The notes below the pieces were generated by a model. That model ran no database searches and had not been told where the DNA came from. It saw only the letters and a program-made list of their open reading frames with translations. Below are positions 40,863-49,443 of a stretch of 64,000 nt of DNA, one piece after another (the stretch's first letter is position 1; each line of letters opens with the position of its first letter). This stretch comes from Labilithrix sp. (GTDB taxonomy: Bacteria; Myxococcota_A; Polyangia; Polyangiales; Polyangiaceae). The stretch covers positions 248,001 to 312,000 of the forward strand of contig JAHBWE010000002.1 of NCBI GenBank assembly GCA_019637155.1. Direction: 5' to 3'. A program made the translations under genes and the position numbers.

Positions 40863-43439
40863 ATGCGCACTGCTGCTCTTCTCCTTCTTGGTTCCACGCT
40901 CGCGGGCACGTTCGCCGTCACCGGTTGCTCCGGCGCCGACGAGGACACCGGCGAGGCCACCTCCGAGGTCGGGGCGTGCGCCGACGTGAGCCCCGACACG
41001 TTCCGGTTCTCGCATGGCGACGACGACGGGCACGCCGATCCGCTCGGCGCGGTGGCGGCGCACCAGGCGCGCGCGGGCCGCGTGAAGGCCGGCGACATCG
41101 TGCAGGCCGCGGACGCGCGGCACAAGGTCCGGCCCGGCGACTTCGTCCTCGCGAACGACAAAGTTGCAGTCTACATCGAAGACGTCGGCCGCTCCGACGG
41201 GTACTTCCCGTTCGGCGGCGAGATCCTGAGCCTCGACAAGATCGGCGCGAACGGCCGGCCGCAGGGGCTCTCCCACTACGGCGAGACCGTCCTCATGTTC
41301 GGGCTCCAGACGATCGCGCCGGACAAGGTGACCGTGCTCGCCGACGGCAGCGACGGCGGGCCCGCGATCGTGCGCGCGTCGGGCATCCTGAAGCTCATCC
41401 CCTCGCTCGACGCGTTCCTCATGCTCTTCCCCGACCAGTACGGCTTCGCCGCCGCGGTCGACTACATCCTCGAGCCGGGAGCGTCGAAGGTCACGCTCCG
41501 CTACAGCGTCGCGAACTCGCGCAACCAGGCGGTGAGCTTCACGACGCGCTCGCACCTCGGCGTGTTCCAGTCTTCGTGGTCGCAGACCTTCGCCGAGAAC
41601 GGCGGCTTCGGGAAGGTCACCGGCCAGAAGCCCTTCATCGCGTGGGAGCAGGGCGACGCGTCGTTCCTCGTGCGGCCGCGCAACGGAAAGCTCCAGACGT
41701 TCCTCGCGACGAACGGGCTCGAGGCCTACCAGGCCCCCACGATCCCGCTCCAGGCCTGCGAGAAGAAGACGGTCGAGTACGCCGATCTCGTGATCGGCGG
41801 CCCCGGCATCGACGGCCTCCTCGAGGCCAAGCGCGCGGCGTTCGGAGAGGCGCCGTGGCGCGAGGTGCACGGCGTCGTGCGCGAGAACGGCGGCGGCCCG
41901 CTCGCCGGCGCGATGGTCCACGCGACCGGCAACACCGGCTACCTCACGCGCGCGGTCGCGGACGCGGAGGGCAAGTACACGATCCACGTGCCGCCGACCG
42001 GCGCGGTGAACCTCACCGCCACCGCGAAGGGCTGGGCGGTCCCGAGCGCGCGTCCGCTCGCCGCGACCGAGAGCGACGTCGACCTCACGTTGCCGAAGCG
42101 CGCGACGATCGAGGTCACGACGACCGACGCCGACACCGACGAGGCGCTCCCGGTCCGCATCCAGATCATCCCCGACGCGCCGTACGCGAAGGCGCCCGCG
42201 TCGTTCGGGCTCAAGGCCGACGAGCCCGACGATCGGCTCTACCGCGAGTACGCGATCAGCGGGAAGCTCAGCGTCCCGGTGCCGCCCGGCGGCTACCGCG
42301 TCGTCGTCACGCGCGGCTTCGAGTACGAGCTCTTCGACGCGCCAGTCCTCGCCGAGGAAGGGAAGACCGCGACGGTCACCGCGAAGCTCCGGCACTCCGT
42401 CGCGACGCCCGACTCGATGTGCGCCGACTTCCACATCCACTCGGCGTATTCGGTCGACTCCGACGATCCGGTGCTCCGCAAGGTCGAGGCCTCGCTCGCG
42501 GACGGCCTCGAGATCCCGGTCTCGAGCGAGCACGAGTACATCATCGATTTCCAGCCGATCATCGAGCAGCTCGGCATGACGAAGTGGGCCTTCGGCGTCC
42601 CGTCGGAGGAGCTCACGACGTTCAAGTACGGTCACTTCGGCGTCTTCCCGCTCGTGCCGCAGCCCGACCAGACGAACAACGGCGCGATCGACTGGACCTA
42701 CCAGACGCCGGCCACCATCCTCCCGAGCGTCGAAGAGCTCGCCTCGAAGCCGCTCCTCATCGTGAACCACCCGCGCGGGAGCATGGGCTACCTCGATCAG
42801 GCCGGCTACGATCCTGCGCGCGGCAAGGGCCAGGACGGCCTCTGGAGCGACGCGTTCCACGCGCTCGAGGTCTTCAACGACAGCGACTTCGAGGCGAGCC
42901 GCGAGAGCACCGTCGCCGACTGGTTCGGGATGCTGAACGCGGGCCGCAAGATGGCGGCGACCGGCGCGAGCGACTCGCACCACCTCAGCACGAACCCGGT
43001 GGGCTACCCGAGCACCTGCCTCCGCTTCGGCCACGACGATCCGCGACAGCTCACCGCGAACGCGATCCGCGACGCGCTCCGCAACGGCGCCGCGGTCGTC
43101 AACGGCGGCATCACGCTCGCGGCAGAGGGGCCCGACGGCACGACGCCCGGCGGCGACTCCACCGCCGGCGCGTACAAGGTCTCGGTCTCGTCGCCGAGCT
43201 GGATCCGTCCCTCGAGCGTCGAGGTCATCGTCGACGGCAAGACGACGCAGACGATCGCGCTCGATCCGAACGCGGCGGGCTCCGGCCCCGGCAAGCGCTG
43301 GGAGCTCTCGATCCCGGTCGCGCCGGTCGAGAGCCGCCCGCGCCACTGGGTCGTCTTCCACGTGAAGGGCGACGGCGACCTCGCGCCGCTCCACCCCGGC
43401 CGTAAGCCCTTCGCGGTGTCGAACCCGATCTACTTCTGA
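40863..43439 (+). CDS. CehA/McbA-like PHP metallohydrolase lipoprotein, copy 1
   Basis: 858 residues. Signal MRTAALLLLGSTLAGTFAVTGC with lipobox Cys. A large N-terminal beta region with HADPLGAVAAHQARAGRVKAGD comes first, then a carboxypeptidase-regulatory-like domain (about 340-410, VVRENGGGPLAGAMVHATGNTG). A PHP-type metal domain follows at about 515-760. Its ligand motifs are DFHIHSAYSVDS (HxH, about 522), VSSEHEYIIDF, IVNHPRGSMG and TGASDSHHLS. The C-terminal domain is beta-rich. PHP hydrolases of this group cleave phosphoesters or carbamates; the substrate here is unknown. It is outer-membrane or periplasmic. A close paralogue follows 39 bases later. Confidence 0.88.
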   Translation: MRTAALLLLGSTLAGTFAVTGCSGADEDTGEATSEVGACADVSPDTFRFSHGDDDGHADPLGAVAAHQARAGRVKAGDIVQAADARHKVRPGDFVLANDKVAVYIEDVGRSDGYFPFGGEILSLDKIGANGRPQGLSHYGETVLMFGLQTIAPDKVTVLADGSDGGPAIVRASGILKLIPSLDAFLMLFPDQYGFAAAVDYILEPGASKVTLRYSVANSRNQAVSFTTRSHLGVFQSSWSQTFAENGGFGKVTGQKPFIAWEQGDASFLVRPRNGKLQTFLATNGLEAYQAPTIPLQACEKKTVEYADLVIGGPGIDGLLEAKRAAFGEAPWREVHGVVRENGGGPLAGAMVHATGNTGYLTRAVADAEGKYTIHVPPTGAVNLTATAKGWAVPSARPLAATESDVDLTLPKRATIEVTTTDADTDEALPVRIQIIPDAPYAKAPASFGLKADEPDDRLYREYAISGKLSVPVPPGGYRVVVTRGFEYELFDAPVLAEEGKTATVTAKLRHSVATPDSMCADFHIHSAYSVDSDDPVLRKVEASLADGLEIPVSSEHEYIIDFQPIIEQLGMTKWAFGVPSEELTTFKYGHFGVFPLVPQPDQTNNGAIDWTYQTPATILPSVEELASKPLLIVNHPRGSMGYLDQAGYDPARGKGQDGLWSDAFHALEVFNDSDFEASRESTVADWFGMLNAGRKMAATGASDSHHLSTNPVGYPSTCLRFGHDDPRQLTANAIRDALRNGAAVVNGGITLAAEGPDGTTPGGDSTAGAYKVSVSSPSWIRPSSVEVIVDGKTTQTIALDPNAAGSGPGKRWELSIPVAPVESRPRHWVVFHVKGDGDLAPLHPGRKPFAVSNPIYF

Positions 43440-43478
43440 GAGCTGGCGTCCGCGTCGTAACAGGCGCATACGCGAGAC

Positions 43479-46064
43479 ATGCGCCTCGCGTGCACGGTCT
43501 TCTTCTTCGTTCTCGCCGGCGTCGCTACGGTCGGCGGATGCTCCTCCGACGACGGCGGCGTGCCCGCCGCGCCGCCGCCGGTCGCGAACGTCTGCGAGGA
43601 CCCTCGGTTCCGCTTCCCGAACGGCGGCGACGGGCACGCCGATCCGCTCGGCGCCGCCGCCGCGCGCCAGGCCCGCGCGGGCAAGATCACGCGCGCGAGC
43701 GACGTCGTCCAGTCGGTGGAGGCGCGGCACAAGGCGCGGCTCGGCGACTTCGTGCTCGCGAACGACAAGATTGCAGTCTACATCGAAGCAGAGAACGGCG
43801 CGCACGAGAGCGACGGCTACTTCGCGTTCGGCGGCGAGATCCTCGCGATCGACGTGATCGGCGTCGACGGGCGCCCGGCGGGCCTCTCCACCTTCGGCGA
43901 GGCGGTGATGTTCTTCGGCCTCCAGACGATCGCGCCGGAGAAGGTCTCCGTCCTCGCCGACGGCAGCGACGGCAAGGCCGCGATCGTGCGCGCGCAGGGC
44001 ACGCTGAAGACGGTCGCGTCGCTCGATTTCTTCAGCAACGTCTTCCCCGACAAATACGACTTCCCGGTCGCGATCGACTACGTCCTCGAGCCGGGCGCGA
44101 TGAAGGTCGCGACCCGCATCAGCGTCGCGAACGCGACGAACGCGCCGGTCGACCTCACGAACAAGCTCCACCTCGCGACGTTCCAGGGCTCGCGCTCGCA
44201 GACGTTCCACGAGGGAGGCGGCTTCGGACCGATCCGCGGCGAGCAGCCGTTCGTCGCGTGGGACAACGGCCCGTCGTCGGCGTGGCTCTACCGCTCGCCG
44301 CTCGGTCCGATGGCCCCCGCGCTCACGGTCGCGGGGATGGAGGTCCTGAACACACCCGCGTTCCCGCTCGCGCCGTGCGAGCACAAGACCGTCGACTACA
44401 TCGACGTCCTCGCCGGCCGCGGGCTCGACGACGTGCTCGAGGCGAAGCGCGTGACGTACGGCGAGAAGGCGTGGCGCGTCGTCCGCGGCAGCGTGCGCGA
44501 GACCGGCGGCACCGGCCTCGCGGGCGCGCTCGTGCACGTGCGCTCGAACGGCGCCTACGTCATGCGCGCGATCACGGACCAGGACGGCGGGTTCTCGCTC
44601 CACGTCCCGATCGATCAGCCCGTCGACTTCACCCCCACGTTGAAGGGCTGGCCCGTCCCCGCGCCGAGCCCGCTCACGCCCGGCGCCGGCGTCGTCGACC
44701 TCGTCCTCCCGCGCCGCGCGTCGATCGCGGTGACGGCGATCGACGCCGACACGAGGGAGCGGCTCCCGGTCCGCGTGCAGGTCATCCCCGCCGCGGCGGT
44801 GCCGGAGGCGGACCGCTCGTTCGGCGTCGAGAGCGAAGGCGACGGCCTCCTCTACCGCGAGTACGTGATGAGCGGCGAGGCCACGCTCCCGGTGCCGCCG
44901 GGCGAGCACCGCGTCATCGTCTCGCGCGGCTACGAGTACGAGCTCCACGACGAGGTCGTCACCGCCGAGGCCGGCAAGACGACGCAGGTCTCCGTCGCGC
45001 TGAAGCACTCCGTCGACTCGACCGGCGTCATGTGCGGAGACTTCCACATCCACTCGATGTACTCGGTCGACTCCTCCGATCCGGTGGAGCTCAAGGTGCG
45101 CGGCGCGATCGCGGACGGCCTCGAGATCCCGGTCTCGACCGAGCACGAGTACGTCATCGACTTCCAGCCGGTGATCCAAAAGCTCGGCCTCACGAAGTGG
45201 GCGTTCGGGCTCTCCGCCGAGGAGCTCACGACGTTCAAGTGGGGCCACTTCGGCGTCTTCCCGCTCTCGGTGGATCCCGAAGCGACGAACAACGGCGCGA
45301 TCGACTCGACGAAGGAGTACCCGCCGGTGCTCTTCCCGCAGATCGCGGCGCGCCCCGACGACCCGCTCTTCATCGTCAACCATCCGCGCTCCGCGGCGCT
45401 CAACCAGGGCTACTTCGAGGTCGCGGGCTTCGATCGCGCGACGCTCACCGGCTCGAACAAGGAGGTCTGGAGCGACGTGTTCGGCGCGCTCGAGGTCTTC
45501 AACGACAGCGACTTCGAGCGCGAGCGTGAGCGCGTCGTCGCGGACTGGTTCGCGTTCCTCAACGCCGGCAGGAAGATGCCCGCGGTCGGGAGCAGCGACA
45601 GCCACTCGCTCCGCTCGCGGCCGGTCGGCTACCCGCGCACGTGCATGCGCTTCGGCCACGACGATCCCACCCAGCTCAACCCCGGCCTCGTCCGCGACGC
45701 GCTCGCGGCGGGCGCGTCGACGATCAGCGGCGGCCTCTTCATGACGGTGGAGGGCCCGAACGGCGTCGGCCCCGGCGGCACGACCACGGCGGGGAAGTAC
45801 AAGGTCGTCGTCGCCTCGCCGAGCTGGGTCGACACCACCTCGCTGGAGGTCATCGTCGACGGCACGACCGCGCAGACGATCGCGATCGACCCGACCACGG
45901 GCGGCCCGGGCCCGGGCCATCGTTACACGCTCGAGGTCGACGTCGCGCCGTCGCAGAGCAAGCCGCAACACTGGGTCGTCTTCCACGCAAAGGGCGACGG
46001 CGACCTCGCGCCGGTGCATCCAGGCCGCAACGCCTTCGCGGTCTCGAACCCTGTTTTTTTCTGA
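43479..46064 (+). CDS. CehA/McbA-like PHP metallohydrolase lipoprotein, copy 2
   Basis: 861 residues, the tandem paralogue of the preceding gene with the same domain order. Signal MRLACTVFFFVLAGVATVGGC with lipobox Cys. The metal motifs are conserved: DFHIHSMYSVDS (about 523), VSTEHEYVIDF, IVNHPRSAAL and VGSSDSHSLR. Both copies end with the same PGR-N/K-AF/PFAVSNP block. Both share the uncommon AT-rich codons at VAVYIE/IAVYIE. Both motif sets are intact, so both are probably active, perhaps on different substrates. A perfect 11-base inverted repeat begins at the last base of its stop codon. Confidence 0.88.
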   Translation: MRLACTVFFFVLAGVATVGGCSSDDGGVPAAPPPVANVCEDPRFRFPNGGDGHADPLGAAAARQARAGKITRASDVVQSVEARHKARLGDFVLANDKIAVYIEAENGAHESDGYFAFGGEILAIDVIGVDGRPAGLSTFGEAVMFFGLQTIAPEKVSVLADGSDGKAAIVRAQGTLKTVASLDFFSNVFPDKYDFPVAIDYVLEPGAMKVATRISVANATNAPVDLTNKLHLATFQGSRSQTFHEGGGFGPIRGEQPFVAWDNGPSSAWLYRSPLGPMAPALTVAGMEVLNTPAFPLAPCEHKTVDYIDVLAGRGLDDVLEAKRVTYGEKAWRVVRGSVRETGGTGLAGALVHVRSNGAYVMRAITDQDGGFSLHVPIDQPVDFTPTLKGWPVPAPSPLTPGAGVVDLVLPRRASIAVTAIDADTRERLPVRVQVIPAAAVPEADRSFGVESEGDGLLYREYVMSGEATLPVPPGEHRVIVSRGYEYELHDEVVTAEAGKTTQVSVALKHSVDSTGVMCGDFHIHSMYSVDSSDPVELKVRGAIADGLEIPVSTEHEYVIDFQPVIQKLGLTKWAFGLSAEELTTFKWGHFGVFPLSVDPEATNNGAIDSTKEYPPVLFPQIAARPDDPLFIVNHPRSAALNQGYFEVAGFDRATLTGSNKEVWSDVFGALEVFNDSDFERERERVVADWFAFLNAGRKMPAVGSSDSHSLRSRPVGYPRTCMRFGHDDPTQLNPGLVRDALAAGASTISGGLFMTVEGPNGVGPGGTTTAGKYKVVVASPSWVDTTSLEVIVDGTTAQTIAIDPTTGGPGPGHRYTLEVDVAPSQSKPQHWVVFHAKGDGDLAPVHPGRNAFAVSNPVFF

Positions 46065-46230
46065 CGAGAGGGGCGCTGCCCCTCTCGTGCTCTCCCCGCC
46101 GGGGGATGCTTCGCGCGCGGGGCGCGCTACGCCGCCCCCGGACCCCCGCAGAGGGGGGCGCGCTGCCGCCCCTGGACTCCGCAGAGGGGGCGCGCTCGCC
46201 GCCCTCGGACTCCCGCAGAAGGGGGGCGTC
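46064..46230. repeat. dispersed palindromic repeat plus tandem 32-34-bp repeats
   Basis: Opens with a perfect 11-base inverted repeat ACGAGAGGGGC-GCT-GCCCCTCTCGT (46064-46088), which can act as a terminator for the PHP gene. It continues with GCTCTCCCCGCCGGGGG and CGCCCCCGGACCCCCG, the same block order as the element at 33.8 kb. Three degenerate tandem units of about 32 bases then follow (46131-46164, 46165-46196, 46197-46227). Each contains a GGACTCC-CGCAGAGGGGG-type core. No gene lies in this stretch. Confidence 0.8.
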
Positions 46231-47175
46231 CTATGGGGCGATGGCGTCGAAGAGGGGGGCGGTGAGGAGGTGCTCGTCGGCGTTGAGGCGGGCGCGTTCC
46301 TCTGTGAGCGTGGCTGCGAGGGTGGGGTGGGCGTCGAGGAGCCAGCGCAGCGTCTTGTAGGCGAGGGCGGCGTGGCGGGCTTCGTCGTCTGCGATCGTCG
46401 CGTAGTACGCGGCGAGCTCGGGGTCGCGCGCGTGCTCGCGGCGCTCGTCGGCGTCGGCGGCGGCGAGCGTCTCGCCGACCGCGCCGCCGCGGAGGACGTC
46501 GCGGAAGAAATCGGCGACGTCGCGGCGGAGCGGGAGCGTCGCGGCTTCGAGCGCGGCGATGCGGAGCGGACGACCGGCCCGCTCGAGGAGCGCGAGCGTC
46601 ATCTCGGTGTGACGGATCTCGTCCGCGAGCGCGGCTTGCGTCTCGTGGACGAGCGCGAGCGGCGCGCCGAGCGCCATCAGCTCGCAGACGGTGCGCGCGA
46701 ACGCGGCGATGCTCGCGTGCTCGTCGTGCGCGGCGCGAACGAGCGCGGCGGTCTCGTCGTCCCCGAGCGCCGCGTGCGGGGCGACGTACGTGACGCCCTC
46801 GACCACGAGCGGGCGGCCCTTGATCACGCGCACGTTCCCGCGCGGCGTGGGCGGCGGACGCGAAGGCGGCGGCGGGCGGCCGATCGAGAGGACCGGGCGC
46901 GGCGGCGGCCGGAAGCTCGTCATGCCGGATGGCGACGGCCTCGACGATGCCGCCGCCGACGACGCCGCCGAGGAGATCGGCGCGAGCGTGGACCCGACCG
47001 GGCCGGGCTCGTGCCCGAGGATGAACGGGCCCTCCGTCGTCGTGCTCGTCGGCGTGACGCTGCCGATCGGGATCACCTCCGCCTCGACGACCGGTCCTTG
47101 CGACGCGCACGAAGCGAACGCCCCGCCCACTCCGAGGTGAGCGAGGACGAGGAGCGGGATCCGCGACGAGCGCAT
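46231..47175 (-). CDS. exported ferritin-like domain protein (lipoprotein)
   Basis: 314 residues. Signal MRSSRIPLLVLAHLGVGGAFASC with lipobox Cys. A Pro/Ser/Thr-rich spacer of about 75 residues follows, then a four-helix ferritin-like domain (about 130-300). Candidate di-metal ligands recur in the expected pattern: DEHASIAAFARTV, ETQAALADEIRHTEM, TLAAADADERREHARD and DDEARHAALAYKTL (two ExxH pairs). Extracytoplasmic ferritin-like proteins occur in myxobacteria, but their reaction is unknown; oxidase or metal-storage roles are possible. It lies 18 bases downstream of a Cys-rich lipoprotein on the same strand. Confidence 0.82.
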   Translation of the reverse strand: MRSSRIPLLVLAHLGVGGAFASCASQGPVVEAEVIPIGSVTPTSTTTEGPFILGHEPGPVGSTLAPISSAASSAAASSRPSPSGMTSFRPPPRPVLSIGRPPPPSRPPPTPRGNVRVIKGRPLVVEGVTYVAPHAALGDDETAALVRAAHDEHASIAAFARTVCELMALGAPLALVHETQAALADEIRHTEMTLALLERAGRPLRIAALEAATLPLRRDVADFFRDVLRGGAVGETLAAADADERREHARDPELAAYYATIADDEARHAALAYKTLRWLLDAHPTLAATLTEERARLNADEHLLTAPLFDAIAP

Positions 47176-47193
47176 CGGGCAGAGCGTACCAGC

Positions 47194-47793
47194 CTACGGG
47201 GCGGCGTTGCAGCAAGCCGGGAACACGGGCGGAGGGCTCGTGCGCTTGCACTCCTGCTGGCAGATGCCGCTGACGCCGTCTCCGCAGCTGGCGACCTTGG
47301 TGCCCCTACCGCCCTTGCACTCGACGACGAGCTGCTGATTCGTCGCCGGCTCGTAGTCGCGGAAGGTCGCGATGCAGTACGTGCCGTTGGGCTTTCCAGC
47401 GCAATCATCGCATATATCGTTTTCCCCGAACGGCATGACGAGGCAGCCGCTCGCGCAGCGATGCACGCACTTGTTGACACAGTCGACGAGGTCGTTGGCC
47501 CCGCCCGTGTACCCCGAGAAGGACGACCCGCAGCTCAGCGCCGCCTTCCCCGCGCACGCGGCGTCGGTGACCGCCGGATCGTCCACGCAGCCGGGCGGCA
47601 ACGAGGACGTCGCGTCGCCCGCCGCGTCCTCGTGGGCCTCGGATGCGCCGTCCTCGCTCGAGGTCGTTCCCGCCTCGTTCACCTCGCTCGAGTCGGGAGG
47701 AGCGTCGAGCGCCTCCACGCCGAACGGCGTCGAGCAGGCGTACGCGGTCGTGAGCGCCGCGCCACCGAAGAGCAACCGCCGACCCCAACGCAT
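47194..47793 (-). CDS. Cys-rich lipoprotein of unknown function
   Basis: 199 residues. Signal MRWGRRLLFGGAALTTAYAC with lipobox Cys. An acidic Ser/Glu/Ala spacer follows. The Cys-rich C-terminal half (for example CVNKCVHRCASGC, CDDCAG, CQQECKR, ACCNAAP) contains about fifteen cysteines, implying many disulfides. No known family. Its start lies 66 bases from the divergent carboxyltransferase start, with the operator palindrome between them, so it might share that control. It is followed by the ferritin-like gene. Confidence 0.8.
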   Translation of the reverse strand: MRWGRRLLFGGAALTTAYACSTPFGVEALDAPPDSSEVNEAGTTSSEDGASEAHEDAAGDATSSLPPGCVDDPAVTDAACAGKAALSCGSSFSGYTGGANDLVDCVNKCVHRCASGCLVMPFGENDICDDCAGKPNGTYCIATFRDYEPATNQQLVVECKGGRGTKVASCGDGVSGICQQECKRTSPPPVFPACCNAAP

Positions 47794-47824
47794 CCGGCAG
47801 AGCGTAGCAGCGACCCCTTGTCAG

Positions 47825-47850
47825 GAGATATTTCGTGTGCGAAATATCTC
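47825..47850. promoter_or_regulatory. perfect 11-base-arm palindrome, second MarR-type operator
   Basis: Arms GAGATATTTCG (47825-47835) and CGAAATATCTC (47840-47850) flank TGTG. Its core, 47829-47846, matches the marR operator at 37116-37133 in 15 of 18 bases, with differences only in the centre. It ends 9 bases before the carboxyltransferase ATG. Chance recurrence of such an A+T-rich palindrome in this G+C-rich DNA is unlikely. Confidence 0.8.
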
Positions 47851-47859
47851 GGCCATCCC

Positions 47860-49431
47860 ATGCCGAACATGCGAGAGCTCGTCGCCGATCTCGAGGCCCG
47901 CCGCGCGCAGATCCGCGAGATGGGCGGGGCGGAGAAGGTCAAGAAGCAACACGAGCGCGGAAAGCTCACCGCGCGCGAGCGCGTCGCGGCGCTCTTCGAC
48001 GACGGCGTCTACTTCGAGGTCGGCGCGCACGGCACGCAGATGGGCCTCGCCGCCGGGCCCGACGGCAAGGACAAGCCGCCCGCCGACGCGGTCGTCTGCG
48101 CGTTCGGCAAGGTCGACGGGCGCATGGTGTGCTGCGCCGCCTACGACTTCACGGTGAAGGGCGGCACCGTGAGCTACACCGGCGAAGAGAAGGTCACGCG
48201 CCTCCGCTCGATGAGCCTCAAGGGCCGCTGGCCGATGGTGTGGTTCATCGACTCGGGCGGCGCGCGCATCGATCCGGGCTCGAACCACCCCGACATGATC
48301 TCGCTCTTCGCCGGCTCGGGGCACCTGTTCCGCGAGCAGGTCCACATGAGCGGCGTCGTCCCGCAGGTCGCGGCAATGGTCGGCCCCGGCGCGGCCGGCA
48401 CGGCGTACATCCCCGGCCTCGCCGACTTCGTGCCGATGGTGAAGAACGTCGGCTCCCTCGCGCTCGCGGGACCGCCGCTCGTGAAGGCGGTGACGGGGCA
48501 GGACATCACCGAGCAGGAGCTCGGCGGCTCGAAGGTGCACTCCGAGACGAGCGGCGTCGGCGACGGCGAATACGAGAGCGACGCCGACGCGATCGCGGCG
48601 ACGAAGAAGTACCTCTCCTTCATGCCGTCGTCCTGCGACGAGCTCCCGCCCGAGCTGCCGGTGACGGACCCGATCGATCGACGCGAGGAGTCGCTCCTCG
48701 ATCTGCTCCCCGACTCCGCGCGGAAGCCGTACGACATGTACAAGCTGATCCGCGCCATCGTCGATCACGGCGAGATCCTCGACATCAAGCCGCGGTTCGC
48801 GCGCAGCATCATCACCTGTCTCGCGCGCATCGGCGGCAAGAGCGTCGGCATCGTCGCGAACCAGCCGAACTGGCTCGGCGGCATCCTCGAGAACGACTCC
48901 GCCGACAAGGCCGCGCGCTTCATGCAGATCTGCGACGCGTTCAACGTGCCGCTCGTGTTCCTCCAGGACGTGCCCGGCTTCATGGTCGGCTCGAAGGTGG
49001 AGCACGCCGGCATCATCCGCCACGGCGCGAAGATGCTGCACGTGATGAGCGCCGCGACGGTGCCGAAGATCACCTGCGTCGTGCGCAAGGCCTACGGCGC
49101 GGGCTACTACGTGATGTGCGGGCGCGCGTACGAGCCGGACCTCTTGCTCTCGTGGCCCACCGGCGAGATCTCGGTGATGGGCGCGGAGGGCATGGTCGGC
49201 ATCGCCGCGCGCAAGCTGTTCCCGAACGGCGACGCGCCGCCGGAGGCGAAGGCCGCGATCGTCGAGCAGATCAGGAAGAACATCGACATCTACAAGGTCG
49301 CGGGCTGGGCCCTCGTCGACGAGGTCATCGACCCGCGCGACACGCGCAAGGCGATCGCGTGGGGCCTCGAGCTCTCCCGCCACAAGAAGGTCGAGCGCGC
49401 GCACAAGAAGCGCGGCATCATCCCGGTCTGA
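47860..49431 (+). CDS. acyl-CoA carboxylase carboxyltransferase (beta) subunit
   Basis: 523 residues from ATG 47860 (a second in-frame ATG is at 47869); no Shine-Dalgarno is visible. Biotin-dependent carboxyltransferase features: N-terminal HERGKLTARERVAALFDDG, the first-half oxyanion region FIDSGGARIDPG and GPGAAGTAYIPGL, and second-half VGIVANQPNWLGGIL, FLQDVPGFMVGSKVE and RKAYGAGYYVMCGRAYEP. It resembles propionyl-/methylcrotonyl-type beta subunits. The partner alpha subunit (biotin carboxylase/BCCP) is not in the window. The upstream palindrome matches that of the marR-BKACE-hydratase operon. Confidence 0.93.
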   Translation: MPNMRELVADLEARRAQIREMGGAEKVKKQHERGKLTARERVAALFDDGVYFEVGAHGTQMGLAAGPDGKDKPPADAVVCAFGKVDGRMVCCAAYDFTVKGGTVSYTGEEKVTRLRSMSLKGRWPMVWFIDSGGARIDPGSNHPDMISLFAGSGHLFREQVHMSGVVPQVAAMVGPGAAGTAYIPGLADFVPMVKNVGSLALAGPPLVKAVTGQDITEQELGGSKVHSETSGVGDGEYESDADAIAATKKYLSFMPSSCDELPPELPVTDPIDRREESLLDLLPDSARKPYDMYKLIRAIVDHGEILDIKPRFARSIITCLARIGGKSVGIVANQPNWLGGILENDSADKAARFMQICDAFNVPLVFLQDVPGFMVGSKVEHAGIIRHGAKMLHVMSAATVPKITCVVRKAYGAGYYVMCGRAYEPDLLLSWPTGEISVMGAEGMVGIAARKLFPNGDAPPEAKAAIVEQIRKNIDIYKVAGWALVDEVIDPRDTRKAIAWGLELSRHKKVERAHKKRGIIPV

Positions 49432-49443
49432 GCGCGCGGCGCA

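Noticed and set aside
40821..46019. 1732-codon open frame on the minus strand
   Set aside because: Antisense to the two PHP lipoprotein genes, whose signals and metal motifs are unmistakable; no start context or domain supports it.
46131..46227. Possible CRISPR from three 32-base units
   Set aside because: The units are contiguous without spacers and diverge from each other; they look like tandem duplication of a G+C-rich element.
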